A stretch of 64,000 nt of DNA, taken from the NCBI GenBank assembly GCA_034101475.1, contig JAXEJQ010000106.1, positions 1 through 64,000 on the forward strand, given 5' to 3'. A model generated the notes under the pieces. The model was given only the letters and a program-made list of their open reading frames with translations. It made no database searches and was not told where the DNA came from. The position numbers were made by a program, and so were the translations under genes. This document shows, one piece after another, positions 34,207-43,309 of this stretch. How positions within the stretch are numbered: the first letter of the stretch is position 1; every line of letters starts with the position of its first letter. The DNA comes from Limivivens sp034101475 (GTDB lineage Bacteria; Bacillota; Clostridia; Lachnospirales; Lachnospiraceae).

Positions 34207-35076
34207 CTAATCACTTTCACTCATGGAAAAAATACCATTGCAGACAGCCATCGCCACAACCCCCATGAGAAGAAGCAGCATTCCCAGTGCATTGGCATAT
34301 CCATACTGATTGCTCTGAATAATTTTATCCAGCATCATAACCGAAATCGTCATCGTTGAAGAACCCGGTCCTCCGTTGGTTGTCATATAAACACTTTCAA
34401 ATTCTTTAAACACCGCCGTAATCGCAATAATAATTCCTGTTCCGATAATTCGTTTTAACAGCGGCAGATAGATATAGAGATCAATTTGCAGCGGGGAAGC
34501 TCCATCCACTTTCGCAGACTCTTCAATTTCCGATGAAATAGAAAAAATCTCTGATAATGTAATCAATGTAATCAGAGCCGCATACCAGAGCCAGATATTT
34601 GTCACACTGGCAAAAGCCGTCCGCGGGTCAGTCAGCCAGTTTGTACAGTATTTTTCCAATCCGATACTTTTCAGAACAGTGTTCACAATTCCCACATCTA
34701 CTTTGTAAATAAATACAAACATCAGAGAAATCGCTGCCCGGGAAATGACATTTGGAACCATAAAGGCTGCTCTGACAAACCGCCAGCCCTTTCTCTTCCG
34801 TTTCAATACCAGAGCCACCAGTACACCAAACGGAACATGAACAACAACCGCCAAAAGCGCCCAGATCAACGTATGCTTTAAGGCCGCATGGAACACCGGA
34901 TCCTGGAAAATCCGAACGTAATTGCGCAGCCCGATAAACTTCATGGGAGTCATTCCATTCCATTTGGTAAAACTGGTGACCGCAGCAAGCGCCATGGGCC
35001 CCAGATAAACAAGAAGAAACAAGATGACAGTTGGCAGCAGGAACAGAAAAATCCATATTTTCTTTGTTTTTTGCAT
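34207..35076 (-). CDS. Carbohydrate ABC transporter permease (MalF type)
   Basis: A 289-aa protein with six helices (first: IFLFLLPTVILFLLVYLGPMAL in part). The EAA loop is EESAKVDGASPLQIDLYIYLPL near 195-215, and TNGGPGSSTMTI near 245 is typical of MalF/UgpA relatives. The ATG at 35076 follows CAGGAGGGAAAGC; the longer frame has no RBS. A strong hairpin (35093-35125) separates it from the binding-protein gene. Confidence 0.9.
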   Translation of the reverse strand: MQKTKKIWIFLFLLPTVILFLLVYLGPMALAAVTSFTKWNGMTPMKFIGLRNYVRIFQDPVFHAALKHTLIWALLAVVVHVPFGVLVALVLKRKRKGWRFVRAAFMVPNVISRAAISLMFVFIYKVDVGIVNTVLKSIGLEKYCTNWLTDPRTAFASVTNIWLWYAALITLITLSEIFSISSEIEESAKVDGASPLQIDLYIYLPLLKRIIGTGIIIAITAVFKEFESVYMTTNGGPGSSTMTISVMMLDKIIQSNQYGYANALGMLLLLMGVVAMAVCNGIFSMSESD

Positions 35077-35092
35077 GCTTTCCCTCCTGACT

Positions 35093-35125
35093 GAAACTGC
35101 CCGCCAAAACCTGGCGGGCAGTTTC
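35093..35125 (-). terminator. Intercistronic hairpin between binding protein and permease
   Basis: GAAACTGCCCGCC (35093-35105) and GGCGGGCAGTTTC (35113-35125) pair perfectly, 13 bp with a 7-base loop, and no T-run follows. Such stems after solute-binding genes protect the upstream mRNA and lower permease expression; that role is inferred. Confidence 0.75.
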
Positions 35126-35131
35126 ACTCCT

Positions 35132-36436
35132 TTATTCAATATCTTCTTTATACTGTGCCGCGCCTTCATCAAGCATTTCTATAAACTCGTCAATGGTTGT
35201 GGTTCCGTTAACCAGATTCGGAATTTCTCTTCCGAATACTTCGTTCTGTGCCACCGGATCCCACTTATTCTGATAGCTCGGGAAAATTGTTTCCACATTC
35301 TTGGCACATTCCGTGTATTCCTGCATCGGCGGAATCATCTTATCGATCTCTTCCTGACCAATCTCAATGGTAACCGGCATAGCACCCGTCCTTACAGCCT
35401 GTTCAACGACAAATTCCGGTCTGGAAGCAAATTTCAGGTATTCAATTGCTCCTTCAATCACTTCCGGTGAATGGTCCACCGAAACTGCCTTTGCAAAGGC
35501 CTCCATGGAACCCATCATGGCATTTCCGGGATAGGTTGCATAGCCGACTTTTTCCTCAAATCCTTCCTCTGCATAGCTGGTATCGGTCAGACTCTGCATC
35601 ATCCAGGGACCGTTTGCGATCATCGCCGTATCGCCTGCGAAGAAATGATTGGCTGCCAGGGCATAGCTGCCGCCCACCGCGTCTTCTGTGGAATACTTCT
35701 GGAACAGCTCTACCATCATTTCAACAGCTTCCCGGAACTCCGGTGTATCATAGCTGTCCGGGAACTGCTGCTGCATAAATTCCATACCTGCTTCTGTCTG
35801 GGACAGATAGGCAGTGGTAAAGAGCATTGCACACCAGGCAGTCTCTGTGGTATGTAAGGAGAGCGGGGTGATTCCTGCTTCCAGCAGCTGATCGCATACC
35901 TGGAAGAATTCTTCCCAGGTTTTCGGGAATTCGCTGATTCCAGCCTGTGCAAACAGATCCTTGTTATAATAAATACCGCTCATCTGAAGCCCGGACAGAG
36001 GCTCTAAGAATGTTCCTTTTTCTGTTTTGAATTCTTCGATGGACTGCGGAATCAGATTCGCGGTCCATTCCGGATCCTCTTCCAGATACGGTCCCAGATC
36101 AACCAGACGGTCATTCTCAATCATCAGATCCAAAAATGCAGGTTCCGTTCCAATTGAAAAAAGAATTGCAGGAAGAGATTCGGAACTGTTCAGCATTTTC
36201 AGTTTTGAACGATAATCCTCCGAAGCTCCGGCCAGTTTTTCCGTCTCGATTCGATAGGTTCCGGCATATTCCTCATTAAAAGCGTCCATAATATAGCCAT
36301 ACTGTGCCTCATACGAATCGTTTGTTCCGGTTGTAATCAGGATGGGAATCACCGTTTCCTCTGCACATACCGGAACAGCAACCGCGCCTGCCAGCATTCC
36401 TGTGCAAAGCAGTACTGATAACATTCTCTTTTTCAT
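35132..36436 (-). CDS. Extracellular sugar-binding protein
   Basis: A 434-aa family-1 solute-binding protein. The signal peptide is residues 1-25 (LLCTGMLAGAVAVPVCA); the Cys is preceded by VPV, not a canonical lipobox, so the lipid anchor is uncertain. GIYYNKDLFAQAGISEFPKTWEEF near 130-155 and AMIANGPWMMQSL near 255 are typical of the family. It delivers oligosaccharide to the two permeases encoded next. It is divergent from the yesN-type regulator, which likely controls it. Confidence 0.88.
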   Translation of the reverse strand: MKKRMLSVLLCTGMLAGAVAVPVCAEETVIPILITTGTNDSYEAQYGYIMDAFNEEYAGTYRIETEKLAGASEDYRSKLKMLNSSESLPAILFSIGTEPAFLDLMIENDRLVDLGPYLEEDPEWTANLIPQSIEEFKTEKGTFLEPLSGLQMSGIYYNKDLFAQAGISEFPKTWEEFFQVCDQLLEAGITPLSLHTTETAWCAMLFTTAYLSQTEAGMEFMQQQFPDSYDTPEFREAVEMMVELFQKYSTEDAVGGSYALAANHFFAGDTAMIANGPWMMQSLTDTSYAEEGFEEKVGYATYPGNAMMGSMEAFAKAVSVDHSPEVIEGAIEYLKFASRPEFVVEQAVRTGAMPVTIEIGQEEIDKMIPPMQEYTECAKNVETIFPSYQNKWDPVAQNEVFGREIPNLVNGTTTIDEFIEMLDEGAAQYKEDIE

Positions 36437-36562
36437 GGTAAATCTCCTTTCTTTTTCTCCGAATTTTATCTGATGAACGTATTATAACAAACCGTTTTTT
36501 CTCCAATATACAAATTTTTAAACCTGGGTCTGCAAATTATTAAAGGTCCTGATGCCATAAAA

Positions 36563-36590
36563 TTGACACCCCTCTCCCATCTGATATAAT
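36563..36590 (+). promoter_or_regulatory. Promoter of the yesN/yesM-type operon
   Basis: TTGACA (36563-36568), 16 bases, TATAAT (36585-36590). The F2 repeat starts at the next base, so the transcript begins within F2. Confidence 0.75.
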
Positions 36591-36657
36591 GATGCCAGGA
36601 TTGTGGGAATGCGAAGCACGGAACAATCCGTATGGCATCTTTTGATCCCAACATCAT
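36591..36657 (+). repeat. F2 repeat in the leader of the regulator operon
   Basis: GATGCCAGGATTGTGGGAAT ... ACAATCCGTATGGCATC, then TTTTGATCCCAACATCAT. The stem is GATGCCA/TGGCATC with inner GGATTGT/ACAATCC. It abuts the -10 box. Confidence 0.85.
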
Positions 36658-36660
36658 CAT

Positions 36661-36680
36661 ATGAGCCAGGGGACAAACGG
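36661..36680 (+). repeat. Solitary F1 terminus behind F2
   Basis: ATGAGCCAGGGGACAAACGG differs from the F1 left end at two bases and follows F2 after three bases, just as F1 and F2 termini adjoin at 19327-19331. Confidence 0.65.
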
Positions 36681-36704
36681 AAGTCAGACTTAGGAGGGAT
36701 TTGT

Positions 36705-38297
36705 GTGAAAAAACTGTTGATTATTGATGATGAACCGATTATTTTAGCGGGACTGATGAATACCTATCCCTGGGAAGAATGGGGATTTACCCTGGTTGGT
36801 TCCGCCACCAGAGGACGCGCCGCCCTGACGCTGATCGAAAAGCAGCAGCCGGACGTGGTGATTTCCGATATCCGGATGAAGGATATGTCCGGCCTGGAGG
36901 TGCTGGAACAGACCATGGACCGTTTCCCCGATATCCTCTTTATTATGATCAGCGCCTACCGGGATTTCGAATATGCCCAGAAGGCCTGCCAGCTTGGCGC
37001 TTATTCCTATCTTCTCAAGCCTCTGGATGAAGAGGAGCTGAAAAAGACCATGCTGGATGTGGCTGATATTCTTCAGCAGAAGCAGACCGACACGGATCTT
37101 TCCAGGCGCTACAATCTTTTTTTGAATGAACATTCTTATCATTATGAACGTTCCCTGCTGCGCAGCTATGTTCAGGGCTACATGGAAATCAAGGAATTTA
37201 TCGGAGCCTTTTCCTTTACCAAGCCGGACTGGCTGACCTATCACGTGGCGGCCGTCAGCATCAGTATCGACATCAGCACCAGTATTCTGCAGCACCAGTC
37301 CGGTCATTATATCCTGCTTCAGTATATCCAGACCCACAAGCAGTCCCTTCCTTTTGGCTATGCCTTTGAGAAACCGGAAAACGGCCTGTATTATCTGACT
37401 GTCCTGAAAAATGGAGAAGCCTTTCAGCGGGATCGGTTTGAAAAACTGTTTGAAGACTTTGAGAACGAATTTCATCTGGATGTGGTTTTCGCCTTTTCCA
37501 AGGAATATCCCTCTCTTCTGGACGCACGCTCCGCGGCTTCCGAGGCGGACTTTCTTTTGAAAGTAGCAGACGATGCCGGTCTGGACCAGCTCTATCCGGA
37601 AACTGCCGCCGAGGAGCTGGCCACTGTGGAATCTTCCGGCAATTACTATCCGGACCAGTGGGCTTCTCTGATTCTTCGGAGTATTCAGGCCCAGAATTAT
37701 CCCACAGCCAAAAAGAATTTTGAAAAATTTGTATTTGCCCTCTCCGGCAATCACAACGTTTCCTTCCAGAAAACCTGTCTGCTGCGGCTCACCACTGAAA
37801 TTTATACGGCTTTTTACGGAAGCGCGCTGCTTTCGGAGTCTCTTCAAAAAAGCTTTGAGGATTTCATCGCCTCCTTTGGAGAAATCCAGGTGCTGAAAAC
37901 CATTCCCGCTATTCACCAGCTGATCCGCGGGCTGATTCCCCAGGTTCCGTCCTCCGACACGCCTGCCGCCGCCAATCCGTATGTGGAGAAGGCCAAGCTT
38001 TACGCCCAGGAGCATCTGTCCGATGAATATCTGAACATTACGGTGGTTTCCGAAATGCTGTTTCTGAACCCCGTTTATTTTGGAAAATTATTTAAGAAGA
38101 CCACCGGCAAGGGCTTTAAAACGTATCTGCTGGAAATCCGCATTGCCCACGCCAAACGCCAGCTGACCTCCACAACCAAAAGTATTTCCACCATCTGTCA
38201 GGAAATCGGCATCCCCAATGCCTCCTACTTTTCCCAGCTGTTCAAAGCCTCTGAGGGCTGCCTCCCCACCGAATACCGAAAGGAGCATCTGCTGTGA
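36705..38297 (+). CDS. AraC-type response regulator (YesN-like)
   Basis: A 530-aa regulator. The receiver domain is at 1-120 (LLIIDDEPIIL, phospho-acceptor Asp in ISDIRMKDMSG near 55, Lys in YLLKPLDEEEL near 105). The middle of about 280 residues is a linker domain of this family. The C-terminal 100 residues are two AraC helix-turn-helix motifs (VVSEMLFLNPVYFGKLFK; IGIPNASYFSQLFK). The start is GTG at 36705 with TAGGAGGGA before it. It should act on the divergent sugar operon once phosphorylated by the kinase encoded next. Confidence 0.9.
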   Translation: MKKLLIIDDEPIILAGLMNTYPWEEWGFTLVGSATRGRAALTLIEKQQPDVVISDIRMKDMSGLEVLEQTMDRFPDILFIMISAYRDFEYAQKACQLGAYSYLLKPLDEEELKKTMLDVADILQQKQTDTDLSRRYNLFLNEHSYHYERSLLRSYVQGYMEIKEFIGAFSFTKPDWLTYHVAAVSISIDISTSILQHQSGHYILLQYIQTHKQSLPFGYAFEKPENGLYYLTVLKNGEAFQRDRFEKLFEDFENEFHLDVVFAFSKEYPSLLDARSAASEADFLLKVADDAGLDQLYPETAAEELATVESSGNYYPDQWASLILRSIQAQNYPTAKKNFEKFVFALSGNHNVSFQKTCLLRLTTEIYTAFYGSALLSESLQKSFEDFIASFGEIQVLKTIPAIHQLIRGLIPQVPSSDTPAAANPYVEKAKLYAQEHLSDEYLNITVVSEMLFLNPVYFGKLFKKTTGKGFKTYLLEIRIAHAKRQLTSTTKSISTICQEIGIPNASYFSQLFKASEGCLPTEYRKEHLL

Positions 38298-40045
38298 TGA
38301 AACGTTTTTTTTATGGCATCAAGAAGCAGTTCTTTTTCTATACTGCCTCAATTATCCTCTGCCTGCTGCTGATTATTTCCATCATTTTCGCCGGAACAGC
38401 CAGCCAGAATATCAAGGAGCTGTCTCTCCAGAGTTATTCGACTGCCAGTGAACAGCATCTGCTGAATTTTCAGAACAATTATAATTCTCTCAGCAATCTG
38501 ACCCAGTCTTATGTGGTGAATACCTATATTCAGAACGCCCTGTCCTCAACGGATCTCTCCTATCAGGACAAAAAGTACATCACCAGCAGCCTGCGCTACC
38601 CCAACAATGACCTGGTGGATTTTTCCGTGTATGTCAATAATGACTCTGAAATCTTTTATTCCTCGGAAAATGCCCGGAGATTTTCCCTGAACACCGAGGT
38701 GTTCGACCTGTTTTCCTCTGCGGTGAAGGACACCTATTCCCGGCCCGTCCTTCTGGATCTTTCCGAGGAATACGGCGATTACGCCGGACTGTACATGCTC
38801 CGGAAGATCCGGCACCTGGAGGTCAATTGTCCTCCGGGACTTCTGATTATTAAAATCGCCGACAGCTTTTATTCGAGCATTTTCGCAGATAACGGCTTTC
38901 AGAAAAAGTCCATGTTTTTCCTTCTGGGCCCGGATTTTTCCTCCTGCTATGTACAGAATACCACTTCCTCTACCCTCCCTTCTCAGGAGACGCTGGAACA
39001 GTTCTGTACCGGATTTACTCTGCCGTACGGGTATCAGCACTCCAATTATTTTTTCAGCCATCAGGATCCTGAGACAGGCTTCTGGCTGCTCTCTGTGATC
39101 CCAGGCTCCATTATTTTTGCTTACTCCGCTTCCTTTTACAGAAATATTTTCCTGATCTCCATCCTGGCCCTTTTGATTTTCATACCGGTCATTTATCTGG
39201 TCAGCAGACATTTTACCGCCCCTATTCTGGAGCTTTCAGAAACCATGAACGCCTTCTCTCTGGAAAATATGGGAAAGGAGCTTCACACCCACAGCAATAC
39301 GGAAATCGATACCATCTCCGAAAGCTACAACAAAATGGTCGAAAACATTCAGGAGCTTCTTGCGGCTCTGGAGAAAAAGCAGGAAATTCTCCGGGCAAAT
39401 GAATACAGCCTCCTGCTCCATCAGATCAATCCCCATTTTCTGTACAACACTCTGGACAATATCCATATGCTGGCCCGTATGAATGGGGATTCCACCACGG
39501 TGCAGCTCATCTCCTCCCTCAGCAAGCTGCTGCGCATCAGTCTCAGCAACGGCCATGAGATTATTTCCCTTTCCCAGGAGCTGGAGCATATCCGCTGCTA
39601 TATGGACATTGAAAAAATCCGGACTTCCGGGCTTTTCGACTATCAGATTGATGTGGAGCCCGAGCTTTGTTCCGTTCCCATTCCCAAGCTGATTCTCCAG
39701 CCCGTTGTGGAAAACTGCATCAAATACGGATTCGGCGAAATGGATGACGGAGGCCTCATTCTCATCCAGATCCGGCAGGTAGACGAAAGTATCTGGATTT
39801 CCATTTACAACAACGGGACTCCCATCGCGGACAGCGCCTTAGAGCATCTGAATATGCTGTCTGCCTTAACACCGGAGGAAATCTCTCAGGAATTTCCTCA
39901 GACCTCCGGCGGCTACGGTATCGCCAACGTAATCTGCCGTCTGAAGCTCCGGTATCAGAACCAGTTTGTTCTTTCCTACTCCGCCTGCAGAGGAACCCTC
40001 TGTACCCTTGTGCTTCCGCTTCGGCCTGGGAAAGTGCCGTCCTGA
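38297..40045 (+). CDS. Sensor histidine kinase (YesM-like)
   Basis: A 582-aa membrane kinase. Helices at about 13-36 and 285-305 enclose an external sensor domain; a HAMP domain follows (about 305-360). The His_kinase (LytS/YesM) block HQINPHFLYNTLDNIHMLARM near 375 carries the phospho-His, and ENCIKYGFG near 475 begins the ATP-binding domain. Its ATG shares the TGATG junction with the regulator's stop codon, so the two are coupled. It probably senses sugar, alone or with the binding protein. Confidence 0.92.
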   Translation: MKRFFYGIKKQFFFYTASIILCLLLIISIIFAGTASQNIKELSLQSYSTASEQHLLNFQNNYNSLSNLTQSYVVNTYIQNALSSTDLSYQDKKYITSSLRYPNNDLVDFSVYVNNDSEIFYSSENARRFSLNTEVFDLFSSAVKDTYSRPVLLDLSEEYGDYAGLYMLRKIRHLEVNCPPGLLIIKIADSFYSSIFADNGFQKKSMFFLLGPDFSSCYVQNTTSSTLPSQETLEQFCTGFTLPYGYQHSNYFFSHQDPETGFWLLSVIPGSIIFAYSASFYRNIFLISILALLIFIPVIYLVSRHFTAPILELSETMNAFSLENMGKELHTHSNTEIDTISESYNKMVENIQELLAALEKKQEILRANEYSLLLHQINPHFLYNTLDNIHMLARMNGDSTTVQLISSLSKLLRISLSNGHEIISLSQELEHIRCYMDIEKIRTSGLFDYQIDVEPELCSVPIPKLILQPVVENCIKYGFGEMDDGGLILIQIRQVDESIWISIYNNGTPIADSALEHLNMLSALTPEEISQEFPQTSGGYGIANVICRLKLRYQNQFVLSYSACRGTLCTLVLPLRPGKVPS

Positions 40046-40125
40046 CATCCTTGGGTCACTCCGTTTCCCCTCGTCATTCTGCGCAAAATGTATGCTATCA
40101 TGTACAAAGTGTGCGCTTCTTTGTA

Positions 40126-40154
40126 TGGACATCACGCCATCCATCGATTATACT
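40126..40154 (+). promoter_or_regulatory. Promoter of the M28 peptidase gene
   Basis: TGGACA (40126-40131), 17 bases, TATACT (40149-40154), about 72 bases before the start codon. Confidence 0.6.
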
Positions 40155-40225
40155 ATTCTGGCGAGGATTCGTATTTTCATAAATCTTTCAGTGCAACTCA
40201 TTTTGTTTTTGTTAGGAGGAACATC

Positions 40226-41464
40226 ATGAATACGAAAGAAATCAGTGGACAGCGCCAATATGATTTTGTTTCAAAATTCAATTACAGCCGTGAGGCAGGC
40301 ACCATTGATGAAAAACGGGCTGCTGATGCGATTTTGGAGGAACTGGCACAGTTTGGCGCCAGGGGAGTCAGCGAGTCTTTTCCTGTAAATGCATTCCGGA
40401 TTCTGAACGCACAGCTTATCATTACAGAACCCTATGAAAAAGAATATACGGTAACCGGTTACGGATTCTGCGGCAATACACCGAAGACAGGACTGGAAGC
40501 GCCTTTTCTTTACGTGGAAGACGGTGATGAGATCAGCCTTTCCCATGCCCGGGATAAAATTGTCCTGATCAACAATCGGGTGCGGGAGGATATGCTGAAA
40601 AGAATCGCGGAAGCCGGCGCGTCAGGCTTTGTCAGCATCACCGGCACACCTCTGGATACCGGTGTGGATCGCCTTCCTCTGAGCTGCCGCATTTCCAGAC
40701 GCGAAGCTTCTCTTCCCCAGATTCCCGGCGTCAACCTGCACTACCTGGATGCAGTGGAAATCGTCACAAAAGGTGCCTCCCGGGCCAGACTGGTTCTCCG
40801 GCAGGAGGAAAGTGTCCATACCTCTCAGAATCTTGTCCTTCGGGTGGAAGGAACGGACAAGGCTGATGAGATTATCTCTCTTACAGCCCATTACGATTCT
40901 GTTCCTGAAGGCCCAGGCGCTTACGACAATATGGCGGGATGTTCCATCATTCTGGAGCTCTGCCGTTACTTCCGGAAGCATCCTGCCCGCCGTACTCTGG
41001 AATTTATCTTTTTTGGGGCAGAGGAAAAAGGCCTTGTAGGCAGTAAATACTATGTCACCGGCCACAAACAGGAGCTTCCCGGGCATCAGCTGAATATGAA
41101 TGTTGATCTGGCCGGACAGCTTGTAGGCGGCACCGTCATCGGCGTCACCGGCGATGCCGGTATTTGTAAGCTCATGATGGACCTGGCCCGTGAAATCGGC
41201 CTGGGCCTCTCTGTTAAGCACCAGGTGTGGAGCAGCGACTCCAACAGCTTTGCCAGAGAGGGCGTTCCGGCCTTTACCATGGGACGCGACGGCTTCGGGC
41301 TTCATACCCGGCATGACACCCTGGATCTGATTTCCCCCTGGTCTCTGGAGCGGAGCGCAGTCCTGCTTGGCCATATTGCGGAACGCATTGGAAATATGGA
41401 AACACTGCCGTTCCCGCGTACGGTTCCGGAGGAGTTTATCGAAGCGCTGAAGCAGGCACCTTAA
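40226..41464 (+). CDS. M28 family zinc aminopeptidase-like protein
   Basis: A 412-aa peptidase without a signal peptide. Zinc-ligand motifs of M28 are seen: TAHYDSVPEGPGAYDNMAG (His and Asp, split by a short loop, near 225-240), FFGAEEKGLVGS (Glu pair near 270), and later RHDTLDLIS. The segment between about 110 and 215 is a PA-like insert. It should release N-terminal amino acids from peptides in the cytoplasm. RBS TTAGGAGGAACATC; it has its own promoter and faces a terminator at 41512. Confidence 0.85.
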   Translation: MNTKEISGQRQYDFVSKFNYSREAGTIDEKRAADAILEELAQFGARGVSESFPVNAFRILNAQLIITEPYEKEYTVTGYGFCGNTPKTGLEAPFLYVEDGDEISLSHARDKIVLINNRVREDMLKRIAEAGASGFVSITGTPLDTGVDRLPLSCRISRREASLPQIPGVNLHYLDAVEIVTKGASRARLVLRQEESVHTSQNLVLRVEGTDKADEIISLTAHYDSVPEGPGAYDNMAGCSIILELCRYFRKHPARRTLEFIFFGAEEKGLVGSKYYVTGHKQELPGHQLNMNVDLAGQLVGGTVIGVTGDAGICKLMMDLAREIGLGLSVKHQVWSSDSNSFAREGVPAFTMGRDGFGLHTRHDTLDLISPWSLERSAVLLGHIAERIGNMETLPFPRTVPEEFIEALKQAP

Positions 41465-41511
41465 AAAAGCCTTTTGCAGGCAGATATTCGAGGTTCGCTT
41501 CGCGGCTTCTC

Positions 41512-41563
41512 AAAAAAAGGCGGCTGTACCAGGAAAATTTTTCCTGAATCAGCCGTCTTTTTT
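41512..41563. terminator. Bidirectional terminator between convergent genes
   Basis: AGGCGGCTG and CAGCCGTCT outer arms with inner CCAGGAAAA/TTTTCCTG; A7 on one side and T7 on the other. It serves both the M28 gene and the GH78-like gene. Confidence 0.85.
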
Positions 41564-41571
41564 TCTTTCTC

Positions 41572-43131
41572 CTAATCTTTCAGCAGCTCCCGCAGAATAT
41601 AGGTCGGCGTGCAGCTCCAGGCGTGGCAGTAGCTGTTTACCATATCCGAACCGTACGGTGATTCCGTGGGATTCTCCGGATTATACAGCTCCCAGAAGGT
41701 ATCCGCGCCCTGATCCAGCATGCCGCCCCAGTACCCTTCCATGGACTCCAGGGCCTTCTCTTTTTCCCCGCATTTGATCAATGCTTCCACATAATGATGA
41801 TACATATAAGGCGTCACCATGCCATAGGGCGGATTCAGCTCGCTCACCCGTTTCAGGAGAGCCGCTCCATCCTCACCGGAAACAATGTCCGCCATCACCA
41901 TCCACACCTGGCTGGCATAGGAAATCTGACGATCCGGGCCGCTGACAAAAAGCTGCTCTTTTTCGTCATACAAATAGTTCAATGCTGCCTCCACTGCGTG
42001 ATCGCGTTTCTCTTCCAGAATTTTTTTCTGCTCTTTCAAATCCAGCATCTCTGCCAGCTCAATTCCCGCATTTATACAGAATACATAGATTGCCTGGGCG
42101 CTGGCCTGCTTATTCAGTCCTTCCTTCCAGTCCACAAAGCACCAGAAAGCATCTCCGCCGTCGATCACCACGCCTCTCTCATCCAGCTGCTTTCCGGCCA
42201 GCTCGATCTGACGGTAAGCGCTGGGCCACAGTTCTTCTGCCGTCTCCCGGTCTCCGGTAGCCTTCAGATAATCCCGCAGAGCCGCCACATAAAACAGCGA
42301 ATAGTCAAACAGGAAGGTATCATCCACCAGATGCACCGGCTCAATAAACAGACAGGCGCCTATGGCCCCGTCATCCCGGGTCTGGGCCGCAAACAGATAA
42401 AGACAGCGCTTCACCAGATCATTCTGGCGGAAGGTGGCGTAATTCGCCAGCGCCTGCAGCCGAAGATCGCCCAGCCACAGCCTTCGGTCACGCTTGGGAC
42501 CGTCCTCAAATACAGACTGCATACAGTTGTGCAGCGTCCGAATGCTGACCTTGTCCATCTGCTGCATTCTGGGGTCGGAGGATACCAGAGGCTCCGGCTC
42601 AGATGCCGCGGAAGAAACACTTCTGCACACGGCTTCCTCAATCACGAGCTGGAATTTAATCGAAACATCCATGGTATAAATTTCCACATAACGGAACGCA
42701 TAACGCCTGGGCATTTCCAGTGTAACCGGCAGCACGTCCAGATGGATAAATTCCTCCTGAATCCAGCTTGAACTGATCCAGCCGTCATAGTCTGCGGAAT
42801 TTTCCAGAAGCTCCCCCGGACGCTCCGCAAATTTCAGCCGGATATAAACCGGCGCATCCTGGGGGCTTCCCACCGTTTTCATTTTCAGGGAAAGATACCC
42901 CACCTGATGATCCCCAAAATCCAGAATAACCGAGTCACCTTTTTTTAATTCAATCCCGGAAAGACTGTCTGCATCTCCGCGGCGTGTCACCTTTCCGCCC
43001 TTTTCCACATTAACCAATGCGGTGGGCGTTACCAGGGTCTCATGAAGAGACGGCGTAAGGGACTGGGCTTTCTTTAAAAATTCTTCGTTGGTCACACGTA
43101 CCATATTTACATCACTGCTGCTTCCTGCCAC
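41572..43131 (-). CDS. Alpha-L-rhamnosidase-like (GH78-type) protein
   Basis: A 519-aa cytoplasmic protein. An N-terminal beta domain (about 40-165, DFGDHQVGYLSLKM and HLDVLPVTLEMPRRYAFRYVEIY as landmarks) precedes an (alpha/alpha)6 barrel starting with EDGPKRDRRLWLGDLRLQA, the acid motif of GH78, and later DGGDAFWCFVDWK and YCHAWSCTPTYILRELL. It is shorter than most rhamnosidases. The start is GTG at 43131 with GGAGG 7 bases upstream; a long upstream extension is non-coding. Rhamnoside or related plant-glycoside breakdown is likely. Confidence 0.75.
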   Translation of the reverse strand: MAGSSSDVNMVRVTNEEFLKKAQSLTPSLHETLVTPTALVNVEKGGKVTRRGDADSLSGIELKKGDSVILDFGDHQVGYLSLKMKTVGSPQDAPVYIRLKFAERPGELLENSADYDGWISSSWIQEEFIHLDVLPVTLEMPRRYAFRYVEIYTMDVSIKFQLVIEEAVCRSVSSAASEPEPLVSSDPRMQQMDKVSIRTLHNCMQSVFEDGPKRDRRLWLGDLRLQALANYATFRQNDLVKRCLYLFAAQTRDDGAIGACLFIEPVHLVDDTFLFDYSLFYVAALRDYLKATGDRETAEELWPSAYRQIELAGKQLDERGVVIDGGDAFWCFVDWKEGLNKQASAQAIYVFCINAGIELAEMLDLKEQKKILEEKRDHAVEAALNYLYDEKEQLFVSGPDRQISYASQVWMVMADIVSGEDGAALLKRVSELNPPYGMVTPYMYHHYVEALIKCGEKEKALESMEGYWGGMLDQGADTFWELYNPENPTESPYGSDMVNSYCHAWSCTPTYILRELLKD

Positions 43132-43309
43132 GTTTCTTCCTCCTTGCTTGGCTTTTTGGATGTGATTCCGTTCGTGTCTTTTCGCTTCTATTTTACCATT
43201 TTTTCTCCGGATATTCCATAGAGAATCCAGGTCTGTTTGTACATCCCATCTGCGGATGCCTGATAGTAGATCTGAACCGCTTTCTGAGCAGCCCTGATAA
43301 ATTCCGCTG

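Noticed and set aside
36466..36660. Recurring peptide MMLGSKDAIRIVPCF in several small frames
   Set aside because: It is the chance translation of the F2 repeat; it has no RBS at most sites. It is real protein only where fused to the M23 peptidase.
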